64,000 nucleotides of DNA, taken from Virgibacillus sp. MSP4-1 (GTDB lineage: Bacteria; Bacillota; Bacilli; Bacillales; Alkalibacillaceae). Every line of letters begins with the position of its first letter. Position 1 is the first letter of the stretch. Positions 22,738-33,764 of this stretch are shown here, one piece after another. The notes under the pieces were generated by a model, which saw nothing but the letters and a program-made list of their open reading frames with translations, ran no database searches and had not been told where the DNA came from. The stretch spans positions 2,728,001 through 2,792,000 of the forward strand of contig NZ_CP048021.1 of NCBI RefSeq assembly GCF_010092505.1. The letters run 5' to 3'. A program made the position numbers and the translations under genes.

Positions 22738-23106
22738 GTGAATAAAAAGGAATTATTTGATCGATTTACGTATTTGGAAAAACAAATTGGTGAACTACAT
22801 GAACAGTTTGGTGAATTAAAAGGAAATTTGGTTCAACTCATTGAGGAAAATCATCATCTTTCAGTAGAAAACCATCACTTACGCAAAAGGTTAGAATCTG
22901 AGCACGACCAAAACGTAGAACAGAAAGATAAGGAAAATGGAGTACCTGATGACGAAGAAGCGACCCAAAGTGCTGTAGGGGAAGGCTATGATAACCTGGC
23001 CCGTATATATGAAGAAGGCTTCCACATTTGCAACGTGCACTTCGGAAGTCCAAGAGGGGATGAGGATTGTTTATTTTGCCTCTTATTTTTAAATAAACAG
23101 GCTTAA
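22738..23106 (+). CDS. yabA: Replication initiation control protein YabA
   Basis: A 122-residue protein that binds DnaA and DnaN and limits re-initiation. Residues 1-60 form the tetramerising coiled coil ([33 protein letters not shown]). A flexible acidic linker follows, then the zinc-binding domain [20 protein letters not shown]...CLFCLLF. The GTG at 22738 lies after GGGGTGGGG, which itself contains an in-frame ATG (22720) that I reject. It ends the darA operon. Confidence 0.95.
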   Translation: MNKKELFDRFTYLEKQIGELHEQFGELKGNLVQLIEENHHLSVENHHLRKRLESEHDQNVEQKDKENGVPDDEEATQSAVGEGYDNLARIYEEGFHICNVHFGSPRGDEDCLFCLLFLNKQA

Positions 23107-23182
23107 GGACATAGGTGGAAGTGCCCGTTTGCCCAATGGTGACTCTACAGTTGCCTCCTGATGGGAGTTTCACTTTCTCCAC
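23107..23182. repeat. Repeat ending GATGGGAGTTTCACTTTCTCC
   Basis: The region right after the yabA stop ends with a sequence close to the GGAAGTTTCACTTTATC terminus found at 17270, 33675 and 50988. The body (GGTGGAAGTGCCCGTTTGCC...) does not match the other copies, so this is a decayed or divergent member. Confidence 0.4.
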
Positions 23183-23215
23183 AATGGCTCAATTTTATCA
23201 TTTGCTATATAATTA

Positions 23216-23243
23216 AAAAGCTGAGGCACTCGCCTCAGCTTTT
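23216..23243 (+). terminator. Terminator of the darA-yabA operon
   Basis: AAAAAGCTGAGGC, a four-base loop and GCCTCAGCTTTTCT form a perfect 8-bp GC-rich stem extended by A/T pairs. Confidence 0.85.
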
Positions 23244-23303
23244 CTGTACCCTTTGTCGGAAGGCTGGCAAAGGATTGTATTACATAAGAGAGGTTTGGTA
23301 ATT

Positions 23304-24047
23304 GTGAAGCTTAAGGATGATGAACGACTGGATTATTTATTATCAGAAGAAGACATGCGCATCATTCAAAGCCCGACGATTTTTGCTTTTTCATTAGATG
23401 CGGTTTTATTATCGAAATTTGCATATGTACCGATTAAAAAGGGAAATATCCTGGATTTATGCACCGGGAATGGGGTCATTCCTTTGTTGCTCTCCCGTCG
23501 TTCAAAAGCAAAAATTACAGGTGTGGAAATTCAGAATCGGCTGCATGATATGGCGCTTCGTAATGTAGAGCTGAACAAGCTGAATGAACAGATTCAGATG
23601 GTGAAAGGTGATTTGCGTGACATGCCTGAGAGGTTGGGGCATGGAACGTATGATGTTGTAACATGCAATCCTCCTTATTTTCAAACGCAAACCAAAGAGG
23701 GGCGAAATCTCAATGATTATCAGGCGATTGCCCGGCATGAGATTTACGGGAATCTAGAGGATGTAGTGAAGTCCTGCAGCAAACTCGTTCGTCCCGGGGG
23801 TAAGGTTGCCTTGGTCCATCGCCCGGGTCGATTAGTGGATTTAATCACTTATTTTCGGAAATACCGTCTGGAACCCAAACGTATTCAGCTGGTTTATCCT
23901 AAATTCGGAAGGGAAGCGAACACCCTTTTAATAGAAGGAACTCGGGATGGGAAAGCTGATACCAGGATTTTACCTCCTTTGTATGTATACAATGAGGAAG
24001 ACGAATATACAGAAGAGTTACAGGAAATTTTGTATGGCAATAGATAG
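23304..24047 (+). CDS. yabB: tRNA(Val) A37 N6-methyltransferase family protein (YabB/TrmN6-like)
   Basis: A 247-residue class I SAM-dependent methyltransferase. SAM motif I is [17 protein letters not shown] near residue 52 and the catalytic (N/D)PP(Y/F) motif is [10 protein letters not shown] near residue 117, as in N6-adenine methyltransferases. The best-studied relative, E. coli TrmN6, modifies A37 of tRNA1(Val). GTG 23304, after GAGAGG, gives the length I recall for B. subtilis YabB; an upstream GTG would place 17 unrelated residues in front. rsmI follows 20 bases later. The small GIY-YIG gene yazA, which lies between them in B. subtilis, is missing. Confidence 0.9.
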   Translation: MKLKDDERLDYLLSEEDMRIIQSPTIFAFSLDAVLLSKFAYVPIKKGNILDLCTGNGVIPLLLSRRSKAKITGVEIQNRLHDMALRNVELNKLNEQIQMVKGDLRDMPERLGHGTYDVVTCNPPYFQTQTKEGRNLNDYQAIARHEIYGNLEDVVKSCSKLVRPGGKVALVHRPGRLVDLITYFRKYRLEPKRIQLVYPKFGREANTLLIEGTRDGKADTRILPPLYVYNEEDEYTEELQEILYGNR

Positions 24048-24067
24048 ACAGGAAAGGCAGGAAAACC

Positions 24068-24943
24068 ATGCAAATTCAAAAGAGCTATGAAAACCATGAG
24101 GAAGGTGTCCTTTATATTGTTCCAACTCCGATTGGAAACTTGGAGGATATTACATTCCGTGCATTACGAACATTGAAGGAAGTGGATATTATTGCTGCTG
24201 AGGATACCAGACAGACCCAAAAGCTGCTGAATCACTTTGAAATATCCACGCCGACGATGAGCTATCATGAGCATAATAAGGGAAGTGCTGGTCACAAAAT
24301 TGTCGGATTTCTGGAAGCCCATAAACAGGTAGCGTTAGTAAGTGATGCAGGTATGCCTGTGATTTCCGACCCTGGTTTTGAAATGATAACTGAAGCCAAT
24401 CGGATAGGAAGGGTTATCGTATTACCCGGAGCCAATGCGGCTCTCTGTGCTTTAATAGGTTCCGGATTACCGGCCGAACAGTTTTATTTCTATGGGTTTT
24501 TGCCGCGGAAAAAGAAAGAGTTAAAAGCAGTTCTGGATGATTTGAAATACATAAAGGCAACTCTTGTTTTTTATGAGTCTCCCCATCGAATAAAAGAAAC
24601 GGTAAAAGGATTGGAAAGTAGTTTAGGATCTGAACGCAGAATGGTTCTGGCAAGGGAGCTTACGAAGCGTTATGAGGAATATATCAGGGGGACGAGCCAG
24701 GAGGTTTTACAGTGGTTAGGCAGTGAGGAAGCACAAATACGGGGAGAATTTTGTGTTGTTGTGGAAGGTTCCAATGAAGACAGACTGGAAGAGGAAAAGT
24801 GGTGGGATGGCCTCTCTATCACCGAACATGTGAATGCATATATCCAAAATCAGGATATGACCAATAAGGATGCAATAAAGCAGACAGCAAAGGACAGGGG
24901 GATGCAGAAAAGAGAGGTTTATCAAATCTTTCATCAATCATAA
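24068..24943 (+). CDS. rsmI: 16S rRNA (cytidine-1402 2'-O) methyltransferase
   Basis: A 291-residue tetrapyrrole-methylase-fold enzyme. YIVPTPIGNLEDITFRAL near residue 18, EDTRQTQKLL near residue 45, VSDAGMPVISDPGF and VFYESPHRI are the diagnostic blocks of RsmI. It 2'-O-methylates C1402 in the 16S decoding centre. It is last in a two-gene unit with yabB and shares a terminator with the convergent abrB gene. Confidence 0.96.
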   Translation: MQIQKSYENHEEGVLYIVPTPIGNLEDITFRALRTLKEVDIIAAEDTRQTQKLLNHFEISTPTMSYHEHNKGSAGHKIVGFLEAHKQVALVSDAGMPVISDPGFEMITEANRIGRVIVLPGANAALCALIGSGLPAEQFYFYGFLPRKKKELKAVLDDLKYIKATLVFYESPHRIKETVKGLESSLGSERRMVLARELTKRYEEYIRGTSQEVLQWLGSEEAQIRGEFCVVVEGSNEDRLEEEKWWDGLSITEHVNAYIQNQDMTNKDAIKQTAKDRGMQKREVYQIFHQS

Positions 24944-24973
24944 AAAGGGTTGCCATGAACTGGCAACCCTTTT
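24942..24973. terminator. Bidirectional terminator rsmI / abrB
   Basis: AAAAAGGGTTGCC and GGCAACCCTTTT with a seven-base loop form a perfect symmetric hairpin with A-run and T-run on its two sides. Confidence 0.92.
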
Positions 24974-24995
24974 CCCATTCCAAACCAATTGAAGA

Positions 24996-25280
24996 CTATG
25001 CGTCAACTTTATCTTTAAGTTCGCTTAATAATTGTTCAGCAGCCTGTTTGCTTAGGGTTAACTTCCCATCAGCAAAAGATATATTATCATCAGATACTTC
25101 CCCGGTCAGCAGGCAAGTATTTGATGGCGCGTATTTTTTTAAGACGATTTGATCATCGTCTACGTAAATCTCTAGAGAATCCTTTTCGTGGATATCCAGT
25201 GTACGACGCAATTCAATTGGAATAACCACACGGCCCAACTCATCTACCTTACGTACGATTCCTGTGGACTTCATGTACAT
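24996..25280 (-). CDS. abrB: Transition state regulator AbrB
   Basis: A 94-residue DNA-binding protein. Residues 1-53 are the swapped-hairpin AbrB domain (STGIVRKVDELGRVVIPIEL, RRTL, EIYVDDDQIVLKKY) and the rest is the C-terminal multimerisation domain. AbrB represses many post-exponential genes and is itself repressed by Spo0A-P. A cysteine (NTCLLTGE) corresponds to the conserved Cys54. Two in-frame ATGs lie close together after GAGAGGGG. It is on the minus strand, as in B. subtilis. SpoVT at 44565 is its paralogue. Confidence 0.96.
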   Translation of the reverse strand: MYMKSTGIVRKVDELGRVVIPIELRRTLDIHEKDSLEIYVDDDQIVLKKYAPSNTCLLTGEVSDDNISFADGKLTLSKQAAEQLLSELKDKVDA

Positions 25281-25337
25281 TTCCCCTCTCGATCATTTTT
25301 ATGTGTTTTATTTCTCTTTCGCCAACTTTCGACATAA

Positions 25338-25367
25338 AGTTTATCACTGGCTGACAATGTCTGTCAA
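25338..25367 (-). promoter_or_regulatory. Sigma-A promoter of abrB
   Basis: On the minus strand TTGACA (25367-25362), an 18-base spacer and TAAACT (25343-25338). Just downstream TATGTCGAAAG contains a perfect 0A box TGTCGAA (complement of 25328-25334), located in the early transcript. This fits direct repression by Spo0A-P, as in B. subtilis. Confidence 0.75.
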
Positions 25368-25470
25368 TTGATTTGTCTGGCATTTATTGCTTGAATAAAA
25401 CATTTATTTACATGTCTTTTATTACCCTGTGAAAGGAAAGTTAAACCTCAAAATATAAAAATTTTATCAT

Positions 25471-25575
25471 CTTCCTGGAGAAGAGGAAGGATAACAGTCA
25501 GTAAGAACCTGATAAGTTCGACTAACAATCTGAAGTTTATAAAAAGGGTCTTCAGATTGAAGTTTACCTATATGT
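25471..25575. repeat. Possible IS200/IS605-type right-end remnant, second long copy
   Basis: Hairpin CTTCC...GGAAG, motif AACAGTCAGTAA, then GTTCGACTAAC, then stem TCTGAAG/CTTCAGA and GAAGTTTACC. The order equals that at 17150-17286 while the stem bases differ in a compensated way. It lies in the 430-base gap between abrB and metG. The remainder of that gap has no gene; I looked for a T-box leader and found none. Confidence 0.5.
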
Positions 25576-25691
25576 ATAGTAGTCTGTTAGGTATGGAAAT
25601 CATGAGGTTAAAGCGTTAAAATGGTAAAGTATAAAGGTAACCGTAATAGGCTATACAAGTGATGGATTCATTTTTTTGAACGATTCGATAA

Positions 25692-27665
<1,974 letters not shown>

Positions 27666-27668
27666 CCG

Positions 27669-27703
27669 AAAAAGGTTAGGTGCCTGGCACTTAGCCTTTT
27701 TTT
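27669..27703 (+). terminator. Terminator after metG
   Basis: AAAAAGGTTAGGTGCC and GGCACTTAGCCTTTTTTT pair around a minimal loop and end in a long T-run. Confidence 0.88.
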
Positions 27704-27742
27704 ACTAACGGCAAGTATGATTTCTATAAGGAAGGTGAGACG

Positions 27743-28513
27743 ATGTTATTTGATACACATGTCCATTTAAATGTAGAGCAGTTTGAAGAAGATCGTGAAG
27801 AAGTCATGAAACGTGCAAAAGAAGCCGGAGTCGAATATATGGTCATTGTCGGCTTTGACCGGGAAACCATTCCAAAAGCAATTGAAATTGCTGAGCAAAA
27901 TGACACGATTTACGCTGCGGTGGGCTGGCACCCTGTTGATGCCATAGATATGACAGATGAGGATCTGAATTGGATTGAGGAGCTTTCCTCTCACCCTAAA
28001 GTGGTCGCCCTGGGTGAAATGGGGCTTGACTATCATTGGGATAAATCCCCTCATGATGTGCAAAAGGAAGTCTTTCGGAAGCAGATTTCTCTTGCTAAAA
28101 AGGTGGATATGCCTATCATCATTCATAACCGTGAAGCTACTGAGGATATAGTTGAAATCCTTGAAGAGGAAAATGCAAAGGAAATTGGCGGCATCATGCA
28201 TTGCTTCAACTCGACACCCGAACTCGCCCAGCGTTGTCTGGATATTAACTTCCATATCTCATTAGGAGGAATTGTGACGTTTAAAAATGCCAGGGAACCT
28301 AAGGAAGTAGCGAAAATGGTTCCACTGGACCGTCTGCTGATTGAGACTGATTGTCCGTTTTTAGCCCCTCATCCGTACAGAGGAAAGCGGAATGAACCGG
28401 CCTATGTGAAACTGGTAGCCGAAAAAATCGCTGAATTAAAAGCGTTATCCTATGATGAGATTGCCACTATAACAACCAAAAATGCCAAGGAATTTTTTAG
28501 GATAGAAGATTAA
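27743..28513 (+). CDS. tatD: TatD-family metal-dependent deoxyribonuclease
   Basis: A 256-residue TIM-barrel hydrolase. The metal ligands are in DTHVHLN (residues 4-8), GEMGLDYHW near residue 91, IIHNRE near 128, GIMHCF near 153 and ETDCPFLAPHPYRGKRNEP near 204. TatD enzymes are 3'-5' exonucleases; YabD is the B. subtilis counterpart. It is preceded by GAAGGTGAG and stands between terminators, so it is probably a single-gene unit. Confidence 0.94.
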   Translation: MLFDTHVHLNVEQFEEDREEVMKRAKEAGVEYMVIVGFDRETIPKAIEIAEQNDTIYAAVGWHPVDAIDMTDEDLNWIEELSSHPKVVALGEMGLDYHWDKSPHDVQKEVFRKQISLAKKVDMPIIIHNREATEDIVEILEEENAKEIGGIMHCFNSTPELAQRCLDINFHISLGGIVTFKNAREPKEVAKMVPLDRLLIETDCPFLAPHPYRGKRNEPAYVKLVAEKIAELKALSYDEIATITTKNAKEFFRIED

Positions 28514-28603
28514 GAGAATGTTACAAAACCTCCTTTGTTTATTACATTTCCATTAAAAAAGGGCCAAAGGTGTTTAAAAATCATAGAAAAACCAATAATA
28601 TTT

Positions 28604-28636
28604 AAGGAGTCAAGCACAGGTTTGGCTCCTTTTCAT
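28604..28636 (+). terminator. Terminator after tatD
   Basis: AAGGAGTCAAG and TTGGCTCCTTTT form an imperfect stem followed by CATTTT. It lies 90 bases after the tatD stop. Confidence 0.65.
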
Positions 28637-28716
28637 TTTCTGGCCGGACATTTAATGTTTGACAAGTTGTATGTGGTTATATCAGACACTGCGTACAAAA
28701 GGAGGCAAAAGCAGAT

Positions 28717-29919
28717 ATGCGAAACCTATTAAGTCGTGCATCGTCTTTTGTGAAAAATTACAGGAAGATGGTCATGATGGTAGCCAGTACGATTGTGCTC
28801 GTTGCCTCACTGGGGATTCTAATCTATGAAACAACGAAAAAAGATGTTGTTCTGGTAATCAATGGTGAAGAGCAATCGGTTCGTACACACGCTGATACTG
28901 TAGAAGAGCTATTAAGCAGCAGAGATATAAAAGTAGATAACTATGATGAAATACATCCGAAAACAGGGGAAACGATCGAACAGGGAATGAAAGTAGCCTA
29001 TACAAAAGCAAAACAGGTTACTGTAAAAGTAGACGATCAATCGAATCAATATTATACGACTGCACAGACCATTGGCGAGTTTTTAAAGGAAAAAGATATT
29101 ACCCTTAACTCCCATGATCAGCTTTCCGTTGAAAAATCAGATAAGGTTAAAGAAGGACTGGAGATTAAGGTTGATAAAGCCTTCCAGATTACCTTAAATG
29201 ACGGCGGAGAGAAGAAAAAGGTCTGGACAACAGCAGATACGGTAGAAGAGTTTCTCAAGCAGAAAGAGATTAAATTGGATGACAACGATAAATTAAAGCA
29301 GAAAAAGGATCAGCTCATTGCCAAAAGTGATTCTATTGATATAACGAGAGTTGAAGTTGTAGAAGACGTCGTAAAAGAAAACGTAGAGTATGGTACAACA
29401 ACCAGAAGTGATGACTCCATGACCAGAGGCCAGCGAAAGGTCATCCAAGAGGGCCAGGAAGGTCTTGTCACCAAGCGTTATGAAGTGACACTTGAAAATG
29501 GTGAAGAAGTGGATCGGGAACTTATTGATAAACAAGTAGAAAAAGAGAGTCAGGATCAAATTGTAGCTATGGGAACGAAGCCAGCAGGTCCGACTCCGAC
29601 CGTTTCCCGTGGTGATAATGGTGAGGTTGTTGAGGAGTATATGATGACGGCCACTGTCTATACAGAAAAATGTAATGGCTGCACCGGGGTGACATATACC
29701 GGAATAAATCTAAATAAAAATCCTGATAAGAAAGTTGTAGCTGTAGATCCAAATGTTATTCCCCTAGGCTCTAAAGTATGGGTTGAAGGCTATGGATATG
29801 CTGTAGCCGGAGATATTGGCGGGGCCATTCAAGGAAGCCGTATTGATTTATTTAAACATTCCAGTAAATATAATGGCGGTTATGGACACCGTCAAGTAAA
29901 GGTGAAGGTATATAAGTAA
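28717..29919 (+). CDS. yabE: YabE: DUF348-G5-3D domain cell wall protein (Rpf/Sps-type)
   Basis: A 400-residue secreted or membrane-anchored protein. Residues about 18-40 are a signal anchor (MVMMVASTIVLVASLGILIY). Three DUF348 repeats follow (near 43-85, 101-143, 159-200; each with a TxxTVEEFLxxK-like core), then a G5 domain near residues 205-285 and a 3D domain (TATVYTEKC...GDIGGAIQGSRIDLF) at the C-terminus. The 3D domain has the three aspartates of MltA-like lytic enzymes. The family replaces the resuscitation-promoting factors of Actinobacteria and probably remodels peptidoglycan. AAAGGAGG precedes the ATG. In B. subtilis yabE is controlled by an antisense RNA; I cannot see such a promoter here. 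Confidence 0.92.
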   Translation: MRNLLSRASSFVKNYRKMVMMVASTIVLVASLGILIYETTKKDVVLVINGEEQSVRTHADTVEELLSSRDIKVDNYDEIHPKTGETIEQGMKVAYTKAKQVTVKVDDQSNQYYTTAQTIGEFLKEKDITLNSHDQLSVEKSDKVKEGLEIKVDKAFQITLNDGGEKKKVWTTADTVEEFLKQKEIKLDDNDKLKQKKDQLIAKSDSIDITRVEVVEDVVKENVEYGTTTRSDDSMTRGQRKVIQEGQEGLVTKRYEVTLENGEEVDRELIDKQVEKESQDQIVAMGTKPAGPTPTVSRGDNGEVVEEYMMTATVYTEKCNGCTGVTYTGINLNKNPDKKVVAVDPNVIPLGSKVWVEGYGYAVAGDIGGAIQGSRIDLFKHSSKYNGGYGHRQVKVKVYK

Positions 29920-29950
29920 GACAGAGGGTGACCCCTCTGTCTTTTCTTTT
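29918..29950 (+). terminator. Terminator after yabE
   Basis: AAGACAGAGGG, a tiny loop and CCCCTCTGTCTTTTCTTTT; the left arm overlaps the last bases of yabE. Confidence 0.88.
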
Positions 29951-30008
29951 GCTTATAAAAGCTTTATTCTAAAAGGATAGAGATTGGAAGTACAGGAGGA
30001 TAACAGAC

Positions 30009-30557
30009 GTGTACATCAGGGAAATCATTATAGTAGAAGGTAAAGATGATACAACAGCTGTAAAAAGAGCCGTCAATGCAGATACTATTGAAACAAATGG
30101 TTCTGCCATCAATCAATCAACCTTAAATCAAATCAGCCATGCCCAGGAAAAAAGAGGGGTCATTGTTTTTACCGATCCCGATTATCCGGGACAGCGTATT
30201 CGCAGTATCATAGAGGAAGCTGTTCCAGGCTGTAAACACGCATTTTTACCGCGAAACGAAGCAATCAGTTCTAAAGGTCTTGGTATTGAACATGCCAGTC
30301 CGGAATCGATTCGGGAGGCTTTAAGCCATGTGTATGAGTTAACCGGAAAACCAGAGAATATGTTTACGAAAGCAGACCTGCTTGAATTTGGACTCGTGGG
30401 AAATCCGAGAGCGAGTGATAGGAGAAGGAAATTAGGGGATAAACTAAGAATAGGGTTCACCAATGCCAAGCAGCTGGAAAAGCGTCTTAATATGTTTCAA
30501 GTCTCAAGATCCGATTTTGCATCCGCTATGGAAGAGATATTGCAGGAGGAACAATAA
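30009..30557 (+). CDS. rnmV: Ribonuclease M5
   Basis: A 182-residue Toprim nuclease that cuts both strands of the 5S rRNA precursor. The Toprim glutamate is in IIVEGKDDTTAV at residue 9 and the DxD-like motif in VFTDPDYPGQRIR near residue 56. Translation begins at GTG after AGGAGG. Its stop codon is directly followed by the rsmA ATG, so the two are coupled. Confidence 0.96.
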   Translation: MYIREIIIVEGKDDTTAVKRAVNADTIETNGSAINQSTLNQISHAQEKRGVIVFTDPDYPGQRIRSIIEEAVPGCKHAFLPRNEAISSKGLGIEHASPESIREALSHVYELTGKPENMFTKADLLEFGLVGNPRASDRRRKLGDKLRIGFTNAKQLEKRLNMFQVSRSDFASAMEEILQEEQ

Positions 30558-31439
<882 letters not shown>

Positions 31440-31462
31440 TATCTAAGGAAGTAATGGATAGC

Positions 31463-31496
31463 AAAGGATTGTCCTGACATTCAGGGCAATCCTTTT
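31463..31496 (+). terminator. Terminator after rsmA
   Basis: AAAGGATTGTCCTG and CAGGGCAATCCTTTT form a 14-bp stem with one G-T pair, followed by CCTGTTT. Confidence 0.85.
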
Positions 31497-31536
31497 CCTG
31501 TTTAGGGTGCTTCCGCCTTTTTTCCTGTTAGTGTTC

Positions 31537-31655
31537 GCACTGAAGGACATTTATCCCTTCATATTACCTGCTAATGGCCTTCATTAAGCCAGTGAAGGCC
31601 ATTAAGCAAGGATTTTTTTCTGTTTAAGTCCTTCATTTGCCCCATGAAGGCCACT
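31537..31655. repeat. Cluster of TGAAGGCCAT palindromes after rsmA
   Basis: A perfect 12-bp inverted repeat TAATGGCCTTCA/TGAAGGCCATTA lies at 31572-31604. Weaker relatives flank it: TGAAGGACAT...CCCTTCA (31541-31561) and GTCCTTCAT/ATGAAGGCC (31628-31652). No T-runs follow them. The rest of the gap to yabG (31656-31888) holds no gene that I can support. Confidence 0.75.
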
Positions 31656-31888
31656 TTTATAACGGCTTAGTAAAATTCTGTCCTTTATAAAAGCGCCAGC
31701 CGAAGACCTTCCCTTCATAAGAGCCTCAGCCAAGAATTTGATCTGCCTATCTTTTGCACTTTCTGATTCACTCACCTATCCTTAAGCGGCCAACGACCTT
31801 TCTGCACTCCCTGGATATTTGTCACACCTTCATTCTCCCTAAAATAAGCTATTGTAGGAGTTCGTGTTTATTTCGAGGAGGATTCGTT

Positions 31889-32773
31889 ATGAAGTGGCAA
31901 AAGGGAGACATTGTAACAAGAATATCTTATCAGCATGATCTATTGTTCCGTGTTCAATCCGTGGGAAACGAGCTTGTGAAGCTGTATGGAGAAGAATATC
32001 GTCTGGAGGCTGACGCCGCACCTGATGACCTGGTGATGGTCGAACGGGAGGAATTAACCAGAAGAAAAAAGGCAGAAAAGGAAAAAGAGGATTATTCCTT
32101 CCGTCTGTTTAGACAGGATTACCAACTGATGCGCAAGAAAAGGGAGCATGAGACGACGAGCGGATATAACCAGGAAATCAGACATTTCCAAATACCTCCC
32201 AGAATTTTACACATAGATGGTGATCCTATCTTTCTGAAAAAATGTATTCATCTGTATCAGCGGCTTGGATTACAGGTGCATGGAGTTCATGTTCATGAAA
32301 AGGAAATGCCTGATCAAATCCATTCCCTATTGAAAAAAATTCAGCCGGATATGATTGTAATTACAGGCCATGATTCCTTTTCAAAAAATAAGGGAGATAA
32401 GAACGATTTAAGAGCTTATCGCCACTCAAGATATTTTGCGGACACGGTTCGGAAAGCCCGGGAGTATATGCCTAACCTGGATCAACTCGTTATTTTTGCC
32501 GGTGCATGTCAATCCCATTTTGAATCGTTAATCCGGGCAGGAGCTAATTTTGCGAGCTCTCCATCCAGGATTAATATTCATGCTCTGGACCCGGTTTATA
32601 TTGCAGCCAAAATCGGTTTTACTTCCTTTATGGATCATATTCAGGTCTGGGATGTTCTCCGGAATACACTCACTGGTGAAAAAGGTATTGGCGGCGTGGA
32701 AACGAAAGGATTATTTCGAACAGGTATGCCATACTCGGACGACGGTGAGGATGAAGAAATTCGCCCTTATTAG
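31889..32773 (+). CDS. yabG: Sporulation-specific protease YabG
   Basis: A 294-residue cysteine protease of spore coat maturation. The likely catalytic residues lie in VITGHDSFSK near residue 163 and IFAGACQSHFESL near residue 209. The N-terminal 55 residues form an SH3-like region (KWQKGDIVTRISY). In B. subtilis YabG trims coat proteins such as SpoIVA and is sigma-K dependent. ATG 31889 follows GAGGAGGATT; an upstream in-frame ATG would read through the promoter region. Confidence 0.94.
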   Translation: MKWQKGDIVTRISYQHDLLFRVQSVGNELVKLYGEEYRLEADAAPDDLVMVEREELTRRKKAEKEKEDYSFRLFRQDYQLMRKKREHETTSGYNQEIRHFQIPPRILHIDGDPIFLKKCIHLYQRLGLQVHGVHVHEKEMPDQIHSLLKKIQPDMIVITGHDSFSKNKGDKNDLRAYRHSRYFADTVRKAREYMPNLDQLVIFAGACQSHFESLIRAGANFASSPSRINIHALDPVYIAAKIGFTSFMDHIQVWDVLRNTLTGEKGIGGVETKGLFRTGMPYSDDGEDEEIRPY

Positions 32774-32895
32774 CCTGGATTCGTGGTGAAATGTTGTAAA
32801 AAGTCAGGAAATGTACAGCAAAGTCGAATAATTGTATTTTTTATGCATTTTTATGCTTGTTTTCGGAAAAATAAGAAGGAATAGTCCATTATGCG

Positions 32896-32925
32896 TTGAC
32901 ATAGACAACAAGTAGCTGATATAAT
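32896..32925 (+). promoter_or_regulatory. veg promoter
   Basis: Consensus TTGACA (32896-32901) and TATAAT (32920-32925), with an 18-base spacer. In B. subtilis the veg promoter is one of the strongest vegetative promoters. Confidence 0.85.
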
Positions 32926-32989
32926 GTAAGATTTTCTTTGACTAAACGCGTTGTTTGTGTTATTATTAATAACAGTGAGGTGGAGTGAA

Positions 32990-33244
32990 TTGCCAAAAAC
33001 ATTAGCGGAAATTAAGCAATTATTGGATGGACGTATTGGGAAAAGGCTAACCTTAAAGGCAAATGGTGGCCGTAGAAAAACCATTAAACGCAGTGGCATT
33101 TTAGCTGAAACATATCCAGCTGTTTTCATCGTAGAACTGGATCAGGACGAAAATTCTTTTGAGCGGGTATCTTACAGCTATGCTGATGTGTTAACCGAAA
33201 CTGTAGAATTATCATTTGTGGATGACCTTAGTAAAATGGCTTGA
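32990..33244 (+). CDS. veg: Veg protein, biofilm-related
   Basis: An 84-residue protein with the near-invariant blocks [34 protein letters not shown] and [16 protein letters not shown]. Veg promotes biofilm matrix expression in B. subtilis by antagonising SinR; the fold is SH3-like. TTG 32990 is used because it aligns with the B. subtilis start and follows GAGGTGGAG; an in-frame ATG 13 codons upstream precedes that site. Confidence 0.94.
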   Translation: MPKTLAEIKQLLDGRIGKRLTLKANGGRRKTIKRSGILAETYPAVFIVELDQDENSFERVSYSYADVLTETVELSFVDDLSKMA

Positions 33245-33246
33245 GG

Positions 33247-33277
33247 AAGCAGTAAACCGTGGTTTACTGCTTTTTTT
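33247..33277 (+). terminator. Terminator after veg
   Basis: AAGCAGTAAACC and GGTTTACTGCTT, nearly loopless, followed by TTTTTTT. Confidence 0.9.
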
Positions 33278-33316
33278 ACTTTACAGCTGTTATGTTTTAA
33301 AATGGAGTACATAAAG

Positions 33317-33351
33317 AAACAAGGACAGGTACTAAGACCTGTCCTTGTTTT
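33317..33351. terminator. Hairpin overlapping the end of sspF
   Basis: AAACAAGGACAGGT and ACCTGTCCTTGTTT form a perfect 14-bp stem with a six-base loop. The sspF stop codon is in the loop side of the stem, so the last codons of sspF encode one arm. A T-rich tail follows in both directions. Confidence 0.8.
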
Positions 33352-33526
33352 CGTTCTCGTTGGTTAGCTGACCCTCTGCCATTTGAATGGCCCTTTTCAC
33401 CATGTTTCCGGCATCCCTGGCACGAATACCGCCCCAGCCTTCTTTCTGCACCGTGTCGTAAAAACCTAAATCCTTAGCGATCTCTTCTTTAAACTGGTCT
33501 GACATAATCCCTTTTCGTCTGCCCAA
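33332..33526 (-). CDS. sspF: Small acid-soluble spore protein SspF (alpha/beta family)
   Basis: A 64-residue DNA-binding [24 protein letters not shown] and [18 protein letters not shown] match the SspF subgroup, which is shorter at the N-terminus than the major alpha/beta SASPs. It protects forespore DNA and is normally transcribed by sigma-G. The start is TTG after AAAGGGGC. It is on the minus strand, convergent with veg; in B. subtilis I recall it on the same strand as veg. A GPR cleavage site is not clearly preserved. Confidence 0.9.
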   Translation of the reverse strand: MGRRKGIMSDQFKEEIAKDLGFYDTVQKEGWGGIRARDAGNMVKRAIQMAEGQLTNENENKDRS

Positions 33527-33635
33527 GGTTCCCAGCCCCTTTCGAAGATCAAAAGTTTTTACGACATGCTTATTATCCCACTGAATTTAAGAATAATAAG
33601 AGTAAATGATTGGATACTTCTTTCCATTTAAAGGA

Positions 33636-33690
33636 GAAACTTCACATGAACTGGCTGGAGAAACGCCACTGATGGAAGTTTCCCTTTATC
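33636..33690. repeat. Short repeat ending TGATGGAAGTTTCCCTTTATC
   Basis: GAAACTTC (33636-33643) and GAAGTTTC (33675-33682) form an 8-bp inverted repeat around ACTGGCTGGAG...CCACTGATG. The right end matches the terminus shared with 17150-17286 and 50957-51006. Confidence 0.5.
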
Positions 33691-33764
33691 GTCAACCTTT
33701 CTCAAGTTATGTTACAATTTAAAGACTGATAACTGAATACGTGAGAAAGTGCAGGTGAGAGCGC

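Noticed and set aside
28535-28732. 65-codon plus-strand frame before yabE
   Set aside because: It covers the tatD terminator and overlaps the yabE start; no ribosome binding site.
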